DNA of 64,000 nucleotides from Vibrio harveyi NBRC 15634 = ATCC 14126 = KCTC 12724 (GCF_001591145.1 NZ_BCUF01000027.1:1-64000), one strand, 5' to 3'; numbered from the stretch's first letter, positions 8,507 through 17,760 are shown. Numbers and translations: made by a program. The notes: a model not told the origin generated them from the sequence alone.

Positions 8507-8995
8507 ATGAACTCTGAAAGCAAACAAAAGATCGCAATCTTAGTCGACGTACAGAACGTGTATTACACCTGTCGTGAAGCGTACCGCAGCAATTTTGATT
8601 ACAACCAGTTTTGGTATGTCGCGACACAAGGAAAAGAAGTGGTGAGTGCGCGTGCCTATGCCATTGCGAGCAATGACCCAAAACAGCGTCAGTTCCACCA
8701 TATTTTGCGTGGTGTTGGGTTTGAGGTGATGCTTAAACCTTATATTCAACGTCGTGACGGGAGCTCGAAAGGCGACTGGGATGTAGGTATCACGCTAGAT
8801 GCGATTGAGATTGCGCCGGAAGTGGATGAAGTGGTTCTGGTATCTGGCGATGGCGATTTTAGTTTGTTGGTGGAACGCATTCAGCAACGCTTTAACAAGA
8901 AAGTCACAGTGTATGGCGTACCAAAGTTAACTTCCCAAACCTTGATTGATTGCGCGGACCATTTTGTTGCTGTCGATGACGACTTTCTTCTTTAA
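8507..8995 (+). CDS. NYN domain (LabA/DUF88-like) putative ribonuclease
   Basis: A 162-residue protein of the NYN/PIN-like fold. Acidic motifs of the family are all visible: ILVDVQN at the N-terminus, KGDWDVGITLDA near 90, and VSGDGDFSLLV near 110, which together could bind a metal for RNA cleavage. It stands alone, divergent from the DUF4174 gene, and is followed by the hairpin at 9031-9075 that belongs mainly to the opposite gene. Cellular role unknown; related proteins process RNA. Confidence 0.85.
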   Translation: MNSESKQKIAILVDVQNVYYTCREAYRSNFDYNQFWYVATQGKEVVSARAYAIASNDPKQRQFHHILRGVGFEVMLKPYIQRRDGSSKGDWDVGITLDAIEIAPEVDEVVLVSGDGDFSLLVERIQQRFNKKVTVYGVPKLTSQTLIDCADHFVAVDDDFLL

Positions 8996-9030
8996 CTTCT
9001 TCTCGCTGTATAGCTTTGAGAATAAAGAAA

Positions 9031-9075
9031 GGGCGAGTCACTTCAGGCTGTACGTTAACGTACAATGACTCGCCC
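9031..9075 (-). terminator. terminator of the Dcu carrier gene
   Basis: GGGCGAGTCA (9031-9040) pairs with TGACTCGCCC (9066-9075), with a second palindrome TACGTTAACGTA in the loop. Read on the minus strand the stem is followed by TTTCTTTATT, fitting a rho-independent terminator for the gene ending at 9095. Confidence 0.8.
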
Positions 9076-9094
9076 CGAACTATAAGTTGGTTAG

Positions 9095-10426
9095 TTACGA
9101 AGGAATGATCATTTGTCCTAGCACGTAACCCAAGCAACAAGCACCAATCACACCAATTAAACCCACAGACATGAATGAGTGGTTGAAGTACCACTTGCCA
9201 ATCTTAGTCGTACCTGAAGTATCGAAGTTTACTGTCGCGATATCAGAAGGGTAGTTAGGGATAAAGAAGTAGCCGTAAACCGCTGGCATTAAGCCGATAA
9301 GCAGTGCAGGGTCCAAGCCTAGTCCGAGACCAACAGGTAACATCATACGCGCTGTTGCTGCTTGAGAGTTCACTACTACTGATACGATGAATAGCGCGAG
9401 TGCGAACGTCCAAGGATAGTTGGTTACCATTTCAACAATGCCGGACTTGAATTGAGGCATCGCGTATTGGAAGTAGGTATCTGACATCCATGCAATACCG
9501 AAGATAGCAATTGCTGCCACCATGCCGGATTTAAAAACTACGCCGTTTGGCACGTCACGTGGGTCGGTTTTGGTCGCAAGCAAAATAATACCGCCGAAGC
9601 AGAGCATCATCATCTGAATAACCACCGCCATGCTGATTGGCTTCGCGCCATCGACGATGGTTCGCACTTCCGGCCACATCGCAATAACGACGATCACAAG
9701 AATCGACAGAATGAACAGCAAAACAGAGTTGCGTGCGCTCGCTGGAAGCACTTCGTCCAAAGAAGTTGCCGTTGTGTTTAAGATTTTCTCACGCCAAACC
9801 GGATCTTTTAGACGCTCTTGGTACTCTTCATCATCTTCAAGCTCTTTACCGCGTTTTAAGCTGTATAGCGACATCAACAGCGTACCAAACAAAGTTGCTG
9901 GTACTGTTACGAGAAGAATCGATAGCAAGGTGATTTCGTGTTGAATGTCAGACAGCTGTGCTAGGTAGTAAACCACAGCGGCTGAAATTGGTGATGCCGT
10001 GATTGCGATTTGAGAAGCAACGGATGCCGCAGCCATCGGACGCTCAGGGCGAATACCGTTTTTCAACGCAACGTCGCCAATGATTGGCATGATGGAGTAT
10101 ACCGCGTGACCAGTACCAAGTAGAAAGGTCATAAAGTAAGTGACGAACGGTGCAATGAGGGTAACGCGCTTAGGGTTCTTACGCAGTACGCGCTCGGCTA
10201 CCTGCAACATGTATTTCAAACCGCCAGCGGCTTCAAGAATGGAAGCACAAGTAACTACCGCAAGGATGATCAGCATTACAGTGACGGGTGGGGAGGTTGG
10301 TGGCATCTTGAAGATGAAAACCTCAATGACCAAACCAATACCTGAAACAACACCAAGACCAATGCCGCCATACCGTGAACCGATATACAGCATCACGAGC
10401 AAAAATAGAAACTCAAGATACAACAT
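9095..10426 (-). CDS. anaerobic C4-dicarboxylate transporter, DcuA/DcuB family
   Basis: A 443-residue inner membrane carrier with about ten to twelve hydrophobic helices, family length typical. It resembles DcuA/DcuB throughout (GTGHAVYSIMPIIGDVALKNGIRPERPMA is a family hallmark region near 100-130). These carriers exchange fumarate, malate or aspartate for succinate during anaerobic growth. Sequence alone does not let me separate DcuA from DcuB. No FNR box was recognised in the upstream gap. It is a single-gene unit with its own terminator. Confidence 0.9.
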   Translation of the reverse strand: MLYLEFLFLLVMLYIGSRYGGIGLGVVSGIGLVIEVFIFKMPPTSPPVTVMLIILAVVTCASILEAAGGLKYMLQVAERVLRKNPKRVTLIAPFVTYFMTFLLGTGHAVYSIMPIIGDVALKNGIRPERPMAAASVASQIAITASPISAAVVYYLAQLSDIQHEITLLSILLVTVPATLFGTLLMSLYSLKRGKELEDDEEYQERLKDPVWREKILNTTATSLDEVLPASARNSVLLFILSILVIVVIAMWPEVRTIVDGAKPISMAVVIQMMMLCFGGIILLATKTDPRDVPNGVVFKSGMVAAIAIFGIAWMSDTYFQYAMPQFKSGIVEMVTNYPWTFALALFIVSVVVNSQAATARMMLPVGLGLGLDPALLIGLMPAVYGYFFIPNYPSDIATVNFDTSGTTKIGKWYFNHSFMSVGLIGVIGACCLGYVLGQMIIPS

Positions 10427-10816
10427 GTTTAATTTCCTTATTAGAAACAGGGACTTTTATTGTTTCTATATTCAAGAAAAAAATACTTAGCCTTGTTCAC
10501 ATTCCATTTCATAGGAAATAGTAATGTCTAATAATTGGGAATAACTCACGCTACGGAGCCAAAGTGTTACGCTGCCTTTGAGCTGGTGTTGTTGGAATGT
10601 TTTTATCCACTAGTTCTGACGTTAAACCGAACCATTTTGGTGCATCTTCGCGGTATAATGGTTTGTTTTGCTGCCGTTTATTTGCGGCTTTTTATTGATT
10701 TTAATGCTCTGTAGCACGTCAAAGTGATACGGCGTAAACATTACTGATAATTATTTGCATTGAGTGCTTGGCTTGCGTATAACTGCGTTCAAACAAAAAC
10801 GTACGTAAACACAACA
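10427..10816. other. divergent intergenic region
   Basis: About 390 bases between the Dcu gene and the FhuF-like gene. A TATAAT is present near 10663 and a Fur-like box at 10746-10764. No gene is seen. Confidence 0.5.
10746..10764. promoter_or_regulatory. Fur-like box before the ferric reductase gene
   Basis: GATAATTATTTGCATTGAG agrees with the 19-base Fur consensus at about 12 positions, including the full GATAAT left arm and CATT. It overlaps an upstream TTG that could extend the reading frame, which favours the downstream ATG at 10817 as start. Confidence 0.5.
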
Positions 10817-11557
10817 ATGTCTGAGCAGTTTTTTCCGCAACTCTTCCATTACTCAAAGGAAGTCACGCCATTCTTACACGGCAGTATTGGTGAGATTGGT
10901 GCTAGTGCAATCCATATCGATAACAACATCAATCCAATTGTACAATCACTCTACCAATCGCTTTCTCAAGCGCATCCTGAAGCGGGTAAAGCCTATTGGC
11001 TAACTCGAACATGGGACCTGCTTTGTTGGCAGCCTATGTATGTAGCATTCATTTCGATCTATGGATTTCACACTTTGCCAAATCTACGGGGGATGGGGCA
11101 ATACGTGCAGCAAGGGTTTGTCACGGGTTACCGCTTTGCTGATGAACAGCATATTCATGGTGAAATTGAAGAACTGATTGTCGAAGCTGGTAAGCAAATA
11201 CGTGCACTTTATGACTTCTATCAGATTCAAATGAGTGATTGGACTCGCATACGCCCGGGCTTTACTCATCAATTGATGTCTGATGGTGTGATGGCATGCT
11301 TGATCCGACTCCAGCAACATTTTCCTCAATTTAGTGACGAGCTCATTCACCAGCATGCAAAGTTGTGGTTGGAAGCGCTTGGGTTAAGTTCTGAAAATAC
11401 ATCATCCCTGTACGCTTTTTCAGACGAGCGTCCTTTGAAATTAGTCCGAAAAAGCTGCTGTTTAGTCTACAAATGTGAAGGGCGAAAACTGTGCGAAGAT
11501 TGCCCTCGAACAGAGGAAAATAAGCAACTCGTCAAATCTCGAAGTGTCGCAAGGTAA
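10817..11557 (+). CDS. FhuF-like siderophore ferric-iron reductase
   Basis: About 246 residues. The C-terminus holds the CCLVYKCEGRKLCEDCPR segment with two adjacent cysteines and a later CxxC, the [2Fe-2S]-binding pattern of FhuF proteins that reduce ferric hydroxamate siderophores in the cytoplasm. A hydrophilic helical body precedes it. Start choice is uncertain: ATG at 10817 has no strong ribosome site, and an in-frame TTG at 10760 lies inside the Fur-like box. It lies immediately before the IutA-like receptor, so uptake and iron release are probably paired and iron-regulated. Confidence 0.8.
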   Translation: MSEQFFPQLFHYSKEVTPFLHGSIGEIGASAIHIDNNINPIVQSLYQSLSQAHPEAGKAYWLTRTWDLLCWQPMYVAFISIYGFHTLPNLRGMGQYVQQGFVTGYRFADEQHIHGEIEELIVEAGKQIRALYDFYQIQMSDWTRIRPGFTHQLMSDGVMACLIRLQQHFPQFSDELIHQHAKLWLEALGLSSENTSSLYAFSDERPLKLVRKSCCLVYKCEGRKLCEDCPRTEENKQLVKSRSVAR

Positions 11558-11596
11558 CAAACGTATAACATATGTAACAGTGCTCGATCTATGATT

Positions 11597-11615
11597 GAGA
11601 ATGAGTATTATTGTC
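11597..11615. promoter_or_regulatory. Fur box before the siderophore receptor
   Basis: GAGAATGAGTATTATTGTC matches the 19-base Fur consensus at 14 positions. It lies 31-49 bases before the receptor ATG, and predicts repression when iron is plentiful. Confidence 0.7.
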
Positions 11616-11645
11616 GACTCTGTAATTTATAAAAAGATAAAGACA

Positions 11646-13817
11646 ATGATAAAAAGGAAGTTTTCTTTAAATCTCATCATGCTTGCGATGAGCAGTGGCT
11701 ATGCAATTCAAGCGCTTGCAGAAAAATCTAACATAAGCGAACAAAGTAATGCAGATGAACAAGTAGTGGTGGTTGGCAGTGTTATGCCTAAGTCCATTTC
11801 AGACATTCCGGGTACGGTTTGGTTCGTTGATCAAGAGCAGATCGCTCAACAATACCGAGCAGGAAAAAACCTTGGTGACATCTTATCGGCAACGATTCCG
11901 TCATTAGACGTTGGTACGGGTGGTCGAACTAACTACGCGCAGAACCTCCGTGGGCGTGCAATGTTGGTTATGATCGATGGGGTGTCATTACAATCCTCAC
12001 GCCCAATCAGTCGTCAACTCGACGCGATTGACCCATTCAATATTGAACGTATTGAGGTGTTATCCGGTGCGACATCGATATACGGTGCCGGCGCAACGGG
12101 TGGTGTGATAAATATTGTCACAAAGAAAGCGACGTCAGATGAACTTGCATTTGAATCTTACGTGAGCGGTACGACCGGTTTTAATGGTGGTGACGATTTT
12201 GATTATAAGGTTGCCCAATCTGTCTCTGGCGGAAACGATAAAGTAAGTGCGCGTGGTTCGGTGGTGTACGGCGAAACTCAGGGTTTCTATGATGGTAATG
12301 GTGACATTGTCACGCCGGACATCTCACAAGGTTCACTGCAGTACAATTCAACGCTTGATGTGATGGGCTCTGCGGAGATTCAAACGTCAGATGAAAGCCA
12401 GCTTAGCCTAGTTGCGCAATACTATGATAGTCAACAAGACTCGCCTTATGGTCTGTACATTGTGGGGCGCGATTTCGTCGATGTACGTAAAGGATTTGAA
12501 TCTGATCGCCAACACGGCACAGAACGTGTTCTTCTTAGTGCAAGTTACAGCCATGAGTCTGTATTAGGTCATCAATTGATTGGTGAGTTGTCCTATCGAA
12601 GTGAAGACCAAACTTTCACACCATATTTCCAAAGTGCTTCTCAGCAAGAAACAGAGGTTTTTGCAGGGCGTCTGGCGTTAGCGAAGAATTGGAACGATTT
12701 TAATCTTATCTATGGTATTGATGCTTATCTTGATCGTTTCGACAGTAACCAAGCACTCTTCGATTCGACGATTGCTAATAATTCTGGAAACTTGATAAAC
12801 AAGACGTATGCACAAGTTGGTCGTTACCCTGGCGTAGACGTGTCTTCTTACGCATTGTTTATTCAAGGGGACTACCAAATTACTTCGGATTGGTCTGTAG
12901 AAGCAGGTTATCGCCATCAATACATGGATAACAAAGTTGATGACTTTGTCGCTTATAGTGTGCAGAAGAAGATTGCTGCAGGAGCGGGAACGTCGGCTGA
13001 TTCAGTGCCAGGTGGCAGTACAGATTACTCAGTTAACCTATTCAACCTTGGCACTATCTATCGGTTGAATGATGAGTCGCAAGTTTGGGCTAACTTCTCC
13101 CAAGGTTTCCAACTGGCGGACCCAGCGAAATACTATGGTCAGGGCAGTTACGATGCAGTAGATGCAAATGGTCATTACGCACTAAAGGACAGCATCAATG
13201 TATCTGATTCTAAATTGTCAGGCATTAAAACGGACAGTTACGAAATTGGTTACCGTTTAGATAAGGAAGCGTTGTCTCTTCAAGCAGCGGGTTATTACTC
13301 GTTGTCAGATAACTCAATCAAATACGACCGTAAAACTTTGCTGATTACCAGTGTGGATGACGAGCAACGTGTGTATGGTGCGGAAGCAAACATTAACTAC
13401 TGGGTAACCAGCGATATTCTTGTTGGTGCTTCTGGTCATTATGTCGTATCTGAACTGAAGACCAATGGTAAATGGGAAGATTTGAGTGCTGGTAAGGCAA
13501 GTACATCTAAAGCGAACGCTTGGGCAGCATGGTACCAAAACGATTACTCTGTGCGTCTACAAAGCCAAACTATGTTCGATTACGAAGATGATGCGAACAA
13601 CAAGTTAGATGGATACACAACATTTGATTTGCTAGGCAGCGTGATACTGCCTGTTGGTCAATTAGGATTCGGAATCCAAAACCTGTTTAACGAGGATTAC
13701 ACCACGGTGTGGGGACAACGTGCGCAAATCCTATACGCAACTCACTATGAGTCTGCTGCTTATGACTATAAGGGAAGAGGTCGTACGTTCACGCTTAACT
13801 ACAGCCTTGAGTACTAA
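11646..13817 (+). CDS. iutA: TonB-dependent hydroxamate siderophore receptor, IutA-like
   Basis: A 723-residue outer membrane receptor. After a signal peptide (MIKRKFSLNLIMLAMSSGYAIQALA) comes a TonB-box-like EQVVVVGS, the plug domain (LRGRAMLVMIDGVSLQSSRP, IERIEVLSGATSIYGAGATGG) and a 22-strand-type barrel ending in the aromatic-rich SLEY. Many stretches follow E. coli IutA closely, such as SRQLDAIDPFNIERIEV, SQGFQLADPAKYYGQG and YDYKGRGRTF, which makes aerobactin or a close hydroxamate the likely ligand. The ATG is chosen because upstream frame codons cover the Fur box. No siderophore synthesis genes are in the window, so it may take siderophores of other species (inference). Confidence 0.9.
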   Translation: MIKRKFSLNLIMLAMSSGYAIQALAEKSNISEQSNADEQVVVVGSVMPKSISDIPGTVWFVDQEQIAQQYRAGKNLGDILSATIPSLDVGTGGRTNYAQNLRGRAMLVMIDGVSLQSSRPISRQLDAIDPFNIERIEVLSGATSIYGAGATGGVINIVTKKATSDELAFESYVSGTTGFNGGDDFDYKVAQSVSGGNDKVSARGSVVYGETQGFYDGNGDIVTPDISQGSLQYNSTLDVMGSAEIQTSDESQLSLVAQYYDSQQDSPYGLYIVGRDFVDVRKGFESDRQHGTERVLLSASYSHESVLGHQLIGELSYRSEDQTFTPYFQSASQQETEVFAGRLALAKNWNDFNLIYGIDAYLDRFDSNQALFDSTIANNSGNLINKTYAQVGRYPGVDVSSYALFIQGDYQITSDWSVEAGYRHQYMDNKVDDFVAYSVQKKIAAGAGTSADSVPGGSTDYSVNLFNLGTIYRLNDESQVWANFSQGFQLADPAKYYGQGSYDAVDANGHYALKDSINVSDSKLSGIKTDSYEIGYRLDKEALSLQAAGYYSLSDNSIKYDRKTLLITSVDDEQRVYGAEANINYWVTSDILVGASGHYVVSELKTNGKWEDLSAGKASTSKANAWAAWYQNDYSVRLQSQTMFDYEDDANNKLDGYTTFDLLGSVILPVGQLGFGIQNLFNEDYTTVWGQRAQILYATHYESAAYDYKGRGRTFTLNYSLEY

Positions 13818-13862
13818 AAGTCCGTATCTGAGATACAAATAAGCACGTTAAATTTGGATAAA

Positions 13863-13890
13863 AAAAGCCGCGTTATGCGGCTTTTCTTTT
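13863..13890. terminator. bidirectional terminator between iutA and DUF2986 gene
   Basis: GCCGC and GCGGC (13867-13871, 13877-13881) pair over a 5-base loop and are flanked by an A-run and a T-run, so the hairpin can end transcripts from both sides. Confidence 0.85.
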
Positions 13891-14077
13891 ATGCTTCGTC
13901 TGTTGCTTGAGTTTCTTCAGTGGCTTGTGAAGTTTGCTCATTAGCTTGCTGTTCCGCTTCCATCTTCGCGCGTTCTGCTTTTGAGATGTAGCGAGGCTTA
14001 TTGCTCTTATGAAGCTTTGCATTTTGTTTTTTCTGCTTCGCTTTTAAAATCGAATTAATTTTCTTCTTGCGGTTCAT
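13889..14077 (-). CDS. DUF2986 small basic protein
   Basis: A 62-residue protein, very lysine-rich in its first half (MNRKKKINSILKAKQKK) and with KPRYISKAERAKME, the conserved core of DUF2986, then a glutamine/threonine-rich tail. Such proteins are widespread in Vibrio and relatives; the basic charge suggests nucleic acid or ribosome contact, but no function is known. Its end overlaps the T-run of the shared terminator. Confidence 0.85.
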   Translation of the reverse strand: MNRKKKINSILKAKQKKQNAKLHKSNKPRYISKAERAKMEAEQQANEQTSQATEETQATDEA

Positions 14078-14149
14078 GGTGTTGGTCCTTTAATTTAGCG
14101 GGGCAGGATAGTGATTTTTCCGCCAAGTTACAACCCTAATGGATTCCCT

Positions 14150-14659
14150 ATGAAAACACTTACTACCAAGCGCCTCACACTGCGTCTTGTCAGTGTAGAA
14201 GATGCGCCGTTTATTTTAGAACTCTACAACCAGCCAGACTTTTATCGTTTCGTCGGTGACAAACAAATTCGAACCCTAGAAGAAGCCAAGCGTTACATCC
14301 AAGATAACATGTTAAGAATGCAGGAACTTAAGGGTGTCAGTTTGCTGGTGGTTGAAACCAACCATGATAAACAGCCAGTTGGCATTTGTGGTTTGGTTAA
14401 ACGCGATACATTAACAGCGTTTGATATTGGTTACGGTTATCTGCCTAGCGCTTATGGCAAAGGTTACGCGAAAGAAGCCGCAAGTGTCGTCGTGGATTTT
14501 GCTCGTGAGGAAATGAATATAGAAAACTTGGTCGCTATCACCAATAATGACAATATTCGCAGTATAAGTTTGCTAGAAAAATTGGGTTTTCAGTTTGAAC
14601 GCGTTGAGCAGACTTACGATAATGGTCGAACTTTACAGCTCTATACGAAGGAGTTGTAA
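14150..14659 (+). CDS. GNAT family N-acetyltransferase (RimJ/RimL-like)
   Basis: A 169-residue acetyltransferase. It begins TTKRLTLRLVSVEDAPFILELYNQPDF, a RimJ/RimL-type N-terminus, and contains the acetyl-CoA loop region GYLPSAYGKGYAKEAAS and the C-terminal NIRSISLLEKLGFQF motif. The substrate cannot be told. An in-frame start at 14111 would overlap the promoter region; the ATG at 14150 matches the family N-terminus. It is divergent from the DUF2986 gene. Confidence 0.85.
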   Translation: MKTLTTKRLTLRLVSVEDAPFILELYNQPDFYRFVGDKQIRTLEEAKRYIQDNMLRMQELKGVSLLVVETNHDKQPVGICGLVKRDTLTAFDIGYGYLPSAYGKGYAKEAASVVVDFAREEMNIENLVAITNNDNIRSISLLEKLGFQFERVEQTYDNGRTLQLYTKEL

Positions 14660-14713
14660 CCAGATAAGTAACTAAGGTCCTTTTAGTTAAAGCCTTATTG
14701 TTAAGGTCTCTGG

Positions 14714-14887
14714 GTTATACCAAGTAACCCGAGATACTAGGTTCAGCGTGAATGACTTGGTTTTTTAGTCAAACAAATGGCTACGTCAAACAACTTGGAG
14801 AGAGCTTGCTATTACACGGCGTAGTTTTCCTTGCTCTCGAATCAATGACAGGGCTCTGAATCCTGCATCTTGAAGTCACTTGGGTAT
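14714..14887. repeat. ERIC/MITE-like imperfect inverted repeat element
   Basis: The left end (TATACCAAGTAACCCGAGAT, then GGTTCAGCG) is an imperfect inverted copy of the right end (CTGAATCCTGCATCTTGAAG, then TCACTTGGGTAT), over about 30 bases. The 170-base unit has no coding capacity and fills the gap before the YgbA-like gene. The ends resemble the dispersed ERIC-like elements of vibrios. Confidence 0.65.
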
Positions 14888-14913
14888 GAAGCTGTTTTAG
14901 TTAGAGGAAAAAA

Positions 14914-15312
14914 ATGAGCGACATTTTGTTAGGTAAACTCGCCACTGAATTTAAAACCGTTAAGGCGATGGTCGAGGTTTACTGTAAAGACCACCATGGC
15001 ACAAAAGGTGAGCTATGCGCGGAATGTCGCGAATTGTTAGAATATGCGGAAGTTCGGCTTGATCGTTGTCCTTACGGAGAAGATAAGCCGACTTGCAATA
15101 AATGCCCAATACATTGCTACAAACCCGAGCCTAAAGAGCAAATGCGTTTAGTGATGCGTTATTCAGGACCGAGAATGTTACTCAAGCATCCGATCTTAGC
15201 GATTCGGCACTTGGTGCATGAGAAGCGTGAGGTTCCAAATAAACCAGCTGCCAATGTGTCGAATCGCCACAAACGAATGAGTGCTGAACGCGAAGCCAAG
15301 AAGCCTAGTTAA
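14914..15312 (+). CDS. YgbA-like protein (nitrous oxide-stimulated promoter family)
   Basis: A 132-residue protein with a cysteine-rich N-terminal half: C24, CAEC near 35, CPYGEDKPTCNKCPIHCY near 52-69, and then KEQMRLVMRYSGPRML typical of the YgbA family. The cysteines look like a metal or Fe-S site. In E. coli, ygbA belongs to the NsrR nitric oxide regulon. A ribosome site AGAGGAAAAA precedes the ATG. It runs toward the MATE gene. Confidence 0.85.
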   Translation: MSDILLGKLATEFKTVKAMVEVYCKDHHGTKGELCAECRELLEYAEVRLDRCPYGEDKPTCNKCPIHCYKPEPKEQMRLVMRYSGPRMLLKHPILAIRHLVHEKREVPNKPAANVSNRHKRMSAEREAKKPS

Positions 15313-15319
15313 AAACGTA

Positions 15320-16705
15320 CTAAGAAGTCGTAACAACGGTGAGATTCTTGATCCAATACTTTTGCGTGTATCGACGATAACACAGTGCCAATTTCACTAC
15401 TTCTTCTGCGATCATTAGTGCGTAAACGTATTTAAACTCCCAGTCTAAGACGAACGCGGCGACGGCGCACAAAGGCAATCCAGTCATCCACATCGCGATA
15501 AAGTCCATGCGTAAACAAAAGACGTTATCGCCACCCGCTCGAATAATGCCGTTTATGATGATCATGTTGAGCATGCGGAGCCAAATCGCGCTACATAAAA
15601 TCACGACTGCGGGTGCCGCGAGTGGGTAAAGTTCTGAGTTATCTAGGTTCAATGCTGCAATGATTAACTCTCGATTTAGTAGCAGTAATGCGCCAATCGA
15701 AATACCAAACACAAACACCGCTTTAATGAAGAAGCTTGCCATGTGCTGAGCTTGTTCAAACTCATCACGCCCTAACGACTGCCCAATCATCACTGAACAC
15801 GCAACAGAGATTCCAAAAAAGATGGAGTAACACAGAGATTCAAATGGACCTAACATGCTAAACACCGCGAGTTCTGTCGTGCCCATGTGACCAAAAATCA
15901 TTTGATACACCATCGTACCAATGGCCCAAAGTAGCGCGCCTAAGGTCATTGGTAATGCCAAACGGCGATAAGAGAGCCACAAAGAGGGGCGTTCAACCCC
16001 TTCTTTTACTTCCAATAACCAATGTTTACGCCAACGCATATAGCCAATCATGGCTAGCACTTGGAATAAGCGAGAAATCGTCGTCGCTAATGCCGCACCT
16101 GCAACACCCATTGCAGGTATACCTAGCCCGCCTTTAATGAGCCAAAAGTTCAGAGCGATATTGAGCACAATAGTCATTGCTCCCATTGATAGCGGAGTGA
16201 CGGTGTCACCAGAAGAGCGCATGCTGGCTTCTAATACAATAATGATGTGAGTCAGTAGCAACACAGGGAACGCATACCAAAGGTAGGTAGAACCAAGGTC
16301 AATGACTCGAATATCGCTGGTTTGCAGGCGCATGATCACTTCGCTGCCAACTGTGATAATTAGAGTGATAGGAATAAGCACCTTTAGACCAAAACGAATC
16401 GCAATACCGGTGACGGTTTTTGCACTTACGGCATCGTCTCGTCCCCAATATTGCGCAACAAGTGTGCCATTTGCAGATGCTAAACCTGCCATGATCATAA
16501 TGGCGACAAAATGCCATTTTGATGCAATTCCCACAGCTGCGGTTGCTTCTTTACCAAAATCGCTAACCATGAGAACATCGGCTAAGGCAAGTATTGCTAC
16601 CAAAGTACTCTGGATAGCGACAGGAAAACCCAAACGGACAATCTGCTTAAGTAGCCGGTTATATAAAGGGTTAGCACTATTTTTGATACCAATGTTGTTT
16701 GCCAT
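15320..16705 (-). CDS. MATE family efflux transporter (copy 1)
   Basis: A 461-residue inner membrane antiporter with about twelve helices in two homologous halves. The first half has GFPVAIQSTLVAILALADVL and TAAVGIASKW, a MATE pattern. MATE proteins export cationic drugs or metabolites using sodium or proton gradients; the substrate here is unknown. The ATG is chosen over a GTG two codons earlier because GAGGAG lies five bases before it. It is divergent from an AraC regulator gene, and the whole arrangement recurs at 50.6-53.0 kb. Confidence 0.88.
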   Translation of the reverse strand: MANNIGIKNSANPLYNRLLKQIVRLGFPVAIQSTLVAILALADVLMVSDFGKEATAAVGIASKWHFVAIMIMAGLASANGTLVAQYWGRDDAVSAKTVTGIAIRFGLKVLIPITLIITVGSEVIMRLQTSDIRVIDLGSTYLWYAFPVLLLTHIIIVLEASMRSSGDTVTPLSMGAMTIVLNIALNFWLIKGGLGIPAMGVAGAALATTISRLFQVLAMIGYMRWRKHWLLEVKEGVERPSLWLSYRRLALPMTLGALLWAIGTMVYQMIFGHMGTTELAVFSMLGPFESLCYSIFFGISVACSVMIGQSLGRDEFEQAQHMASFFIKAVFVFGISIGALLLLNRELIIAALNLDNSELYPLAAPAVVILCSAIWLRMLNMIIINGIIRAGGDNVFCLRMDFIAMWMTGLPLCAVAAFVLDWEFKYVYALMIAEEVVKLALCYRRYTQKYWIKNLTVVTTS

Positions 16706-16757
16706 AGTCACTCCTCAAATTTTGAGAGGAATATAAAGCGTATAGGAAAGGAAATAC

Positions 16758-17654
16758 ATGTGTGAAAAACCACAAAAGCTGTGCAAATCCGTCATCGGGC
16801 AATTTACAACCAAAACGGAATGGCAAGATGACGTGTACTTGGCTCCTGCATGTAAGGAACGCTTTCTCACTTTGACAGAGATTCCTGAGTGGCATCGTGC
16901 AGACATTTTTATGGCAGGCTTGGCTGAGTTACGTGATGGTTATCATGTCGAAAGAAACAAAGTTGGTGTGCATACTTTGTTGTTTACGGTTGAAGGTGGT
17001 GGCGTTCTGATAACCCCCGATTCTGTCAAAGAGATAGAACCTTATACGCTGACCATTTTGCCTGTCGATACGTGCTTTCGGTTTGAAATGAATCCTGACA
17101 AAGATCATTGGAAAATGGTTTGGCTACTACCTCAGAATGCAGGTTCTTGGCGGCATCTGTCGGATCTTGGTCAGACGGTCATGCCTTTCCAAGGTTCAGA
17201 GCAAATTTGGGCGTTAATGACCTTGCTCTACAATGAGATAGGCGGTCGTACTGGTTTTCGTCAGTTATTGATCAGCGAAGTACAACGTTTAGTCAAAAGC
17301 GTCGAAACGCCTATCAGTAGCTCGCTTTCTCGCGTTCAAACATTATTTAATGAAGTGGAAGGGCAACTGCACCTACCTTGGACGGTCGCCGAGATGGCAA
17401 AGCGATGTTTTATAAGTGAAGAGCAGTTTAACCGACTGTCCAAGCAATTATTCAACATGAGTCCGAGGAGCAAGTTAATTGAGCTTCGCATGCACAAAGC
17501 GGCGGACTTATTACAGTATCCAGCTTGGTCGGTTGTCATGATAGCAAACCGATTGGGTTATCGTGATCCTTACAACTTCACGCACCGATTTAAAAAGTTC
17601 TACGGCAGTTCGCCAACACGTTATCGCAAGAAATTATTGGAGAATCAAAACTAA
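16758..17654 (+). CDS. AraC family transcriptional regulator (paired with MATE copy 1)
   Basis: A 298-residue protein with an N-terminal cupin-like sensing domain (LLFTVEGGGVLITPDSVKEIEPYTLTILP) and a C-terminal double helix-turn-helix (WTVAEMAKRCFISEEQFNRL, then WSVVMIANRLGYRDPYNFTHRFKKFYGSSPTRYR). Divergent orientation with 52 bases between starts makes the MATE gene its likely target. It is homologous to the regulator at 52.2 kb. The signal is unknown. Confidence 0.88.
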   Translation: MCEKPQKLCKSVIGQFTTKTEWQDDVYLAPACKERFLTLTEIPEWHRADIFMAGLAELRDGYHVERNKVGVHTLLFTVEGGGVLITPDSVKEIEPYTLTILPVDTCFRFEMNPDKDHWKMVWLLPQNAGSWRHLSDLGQTVMPFQGSEQIWALMTLLYNEIGGRTGFRQLLISEVQRLVKSVETPISSSLSRVQTLFNEVEGQLHLPWTVAEMAKRCFISEEQFNRLSKQLFNMSPRSKLIELRMHKAADLLQYPAWSVVMIANRLGYRDPYNFTHRFKKFYGSSPTRYRKKLLENQN

Positions 17655-17710
17655 TGAGCCGGTTTAATTCCCCAATGATTTAAACAGTAGAGTATTTCAG
17701 AAACAAAAAA

Positions 17711-17738
17711 ACGAGGGCATGAACCCTCGTTTCTTTTG
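17711..17738 (+). terminator. terminator of the AraC gene
   Basis: ACGAGGG (17711-17717) pairs with CCCTCGT (17724-17730), followed by TTTCTTTT. Confidence 0.88.
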
Positions 17739-17760
17739 TCTGGTTGGGACAGGTTAAAAA

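Noticed and set aside
10691..10710. A LuxR/HapR-like site beginning TTATTGAT
   Set aside because: Only one half-site matches; the other half is unlike the consensus.
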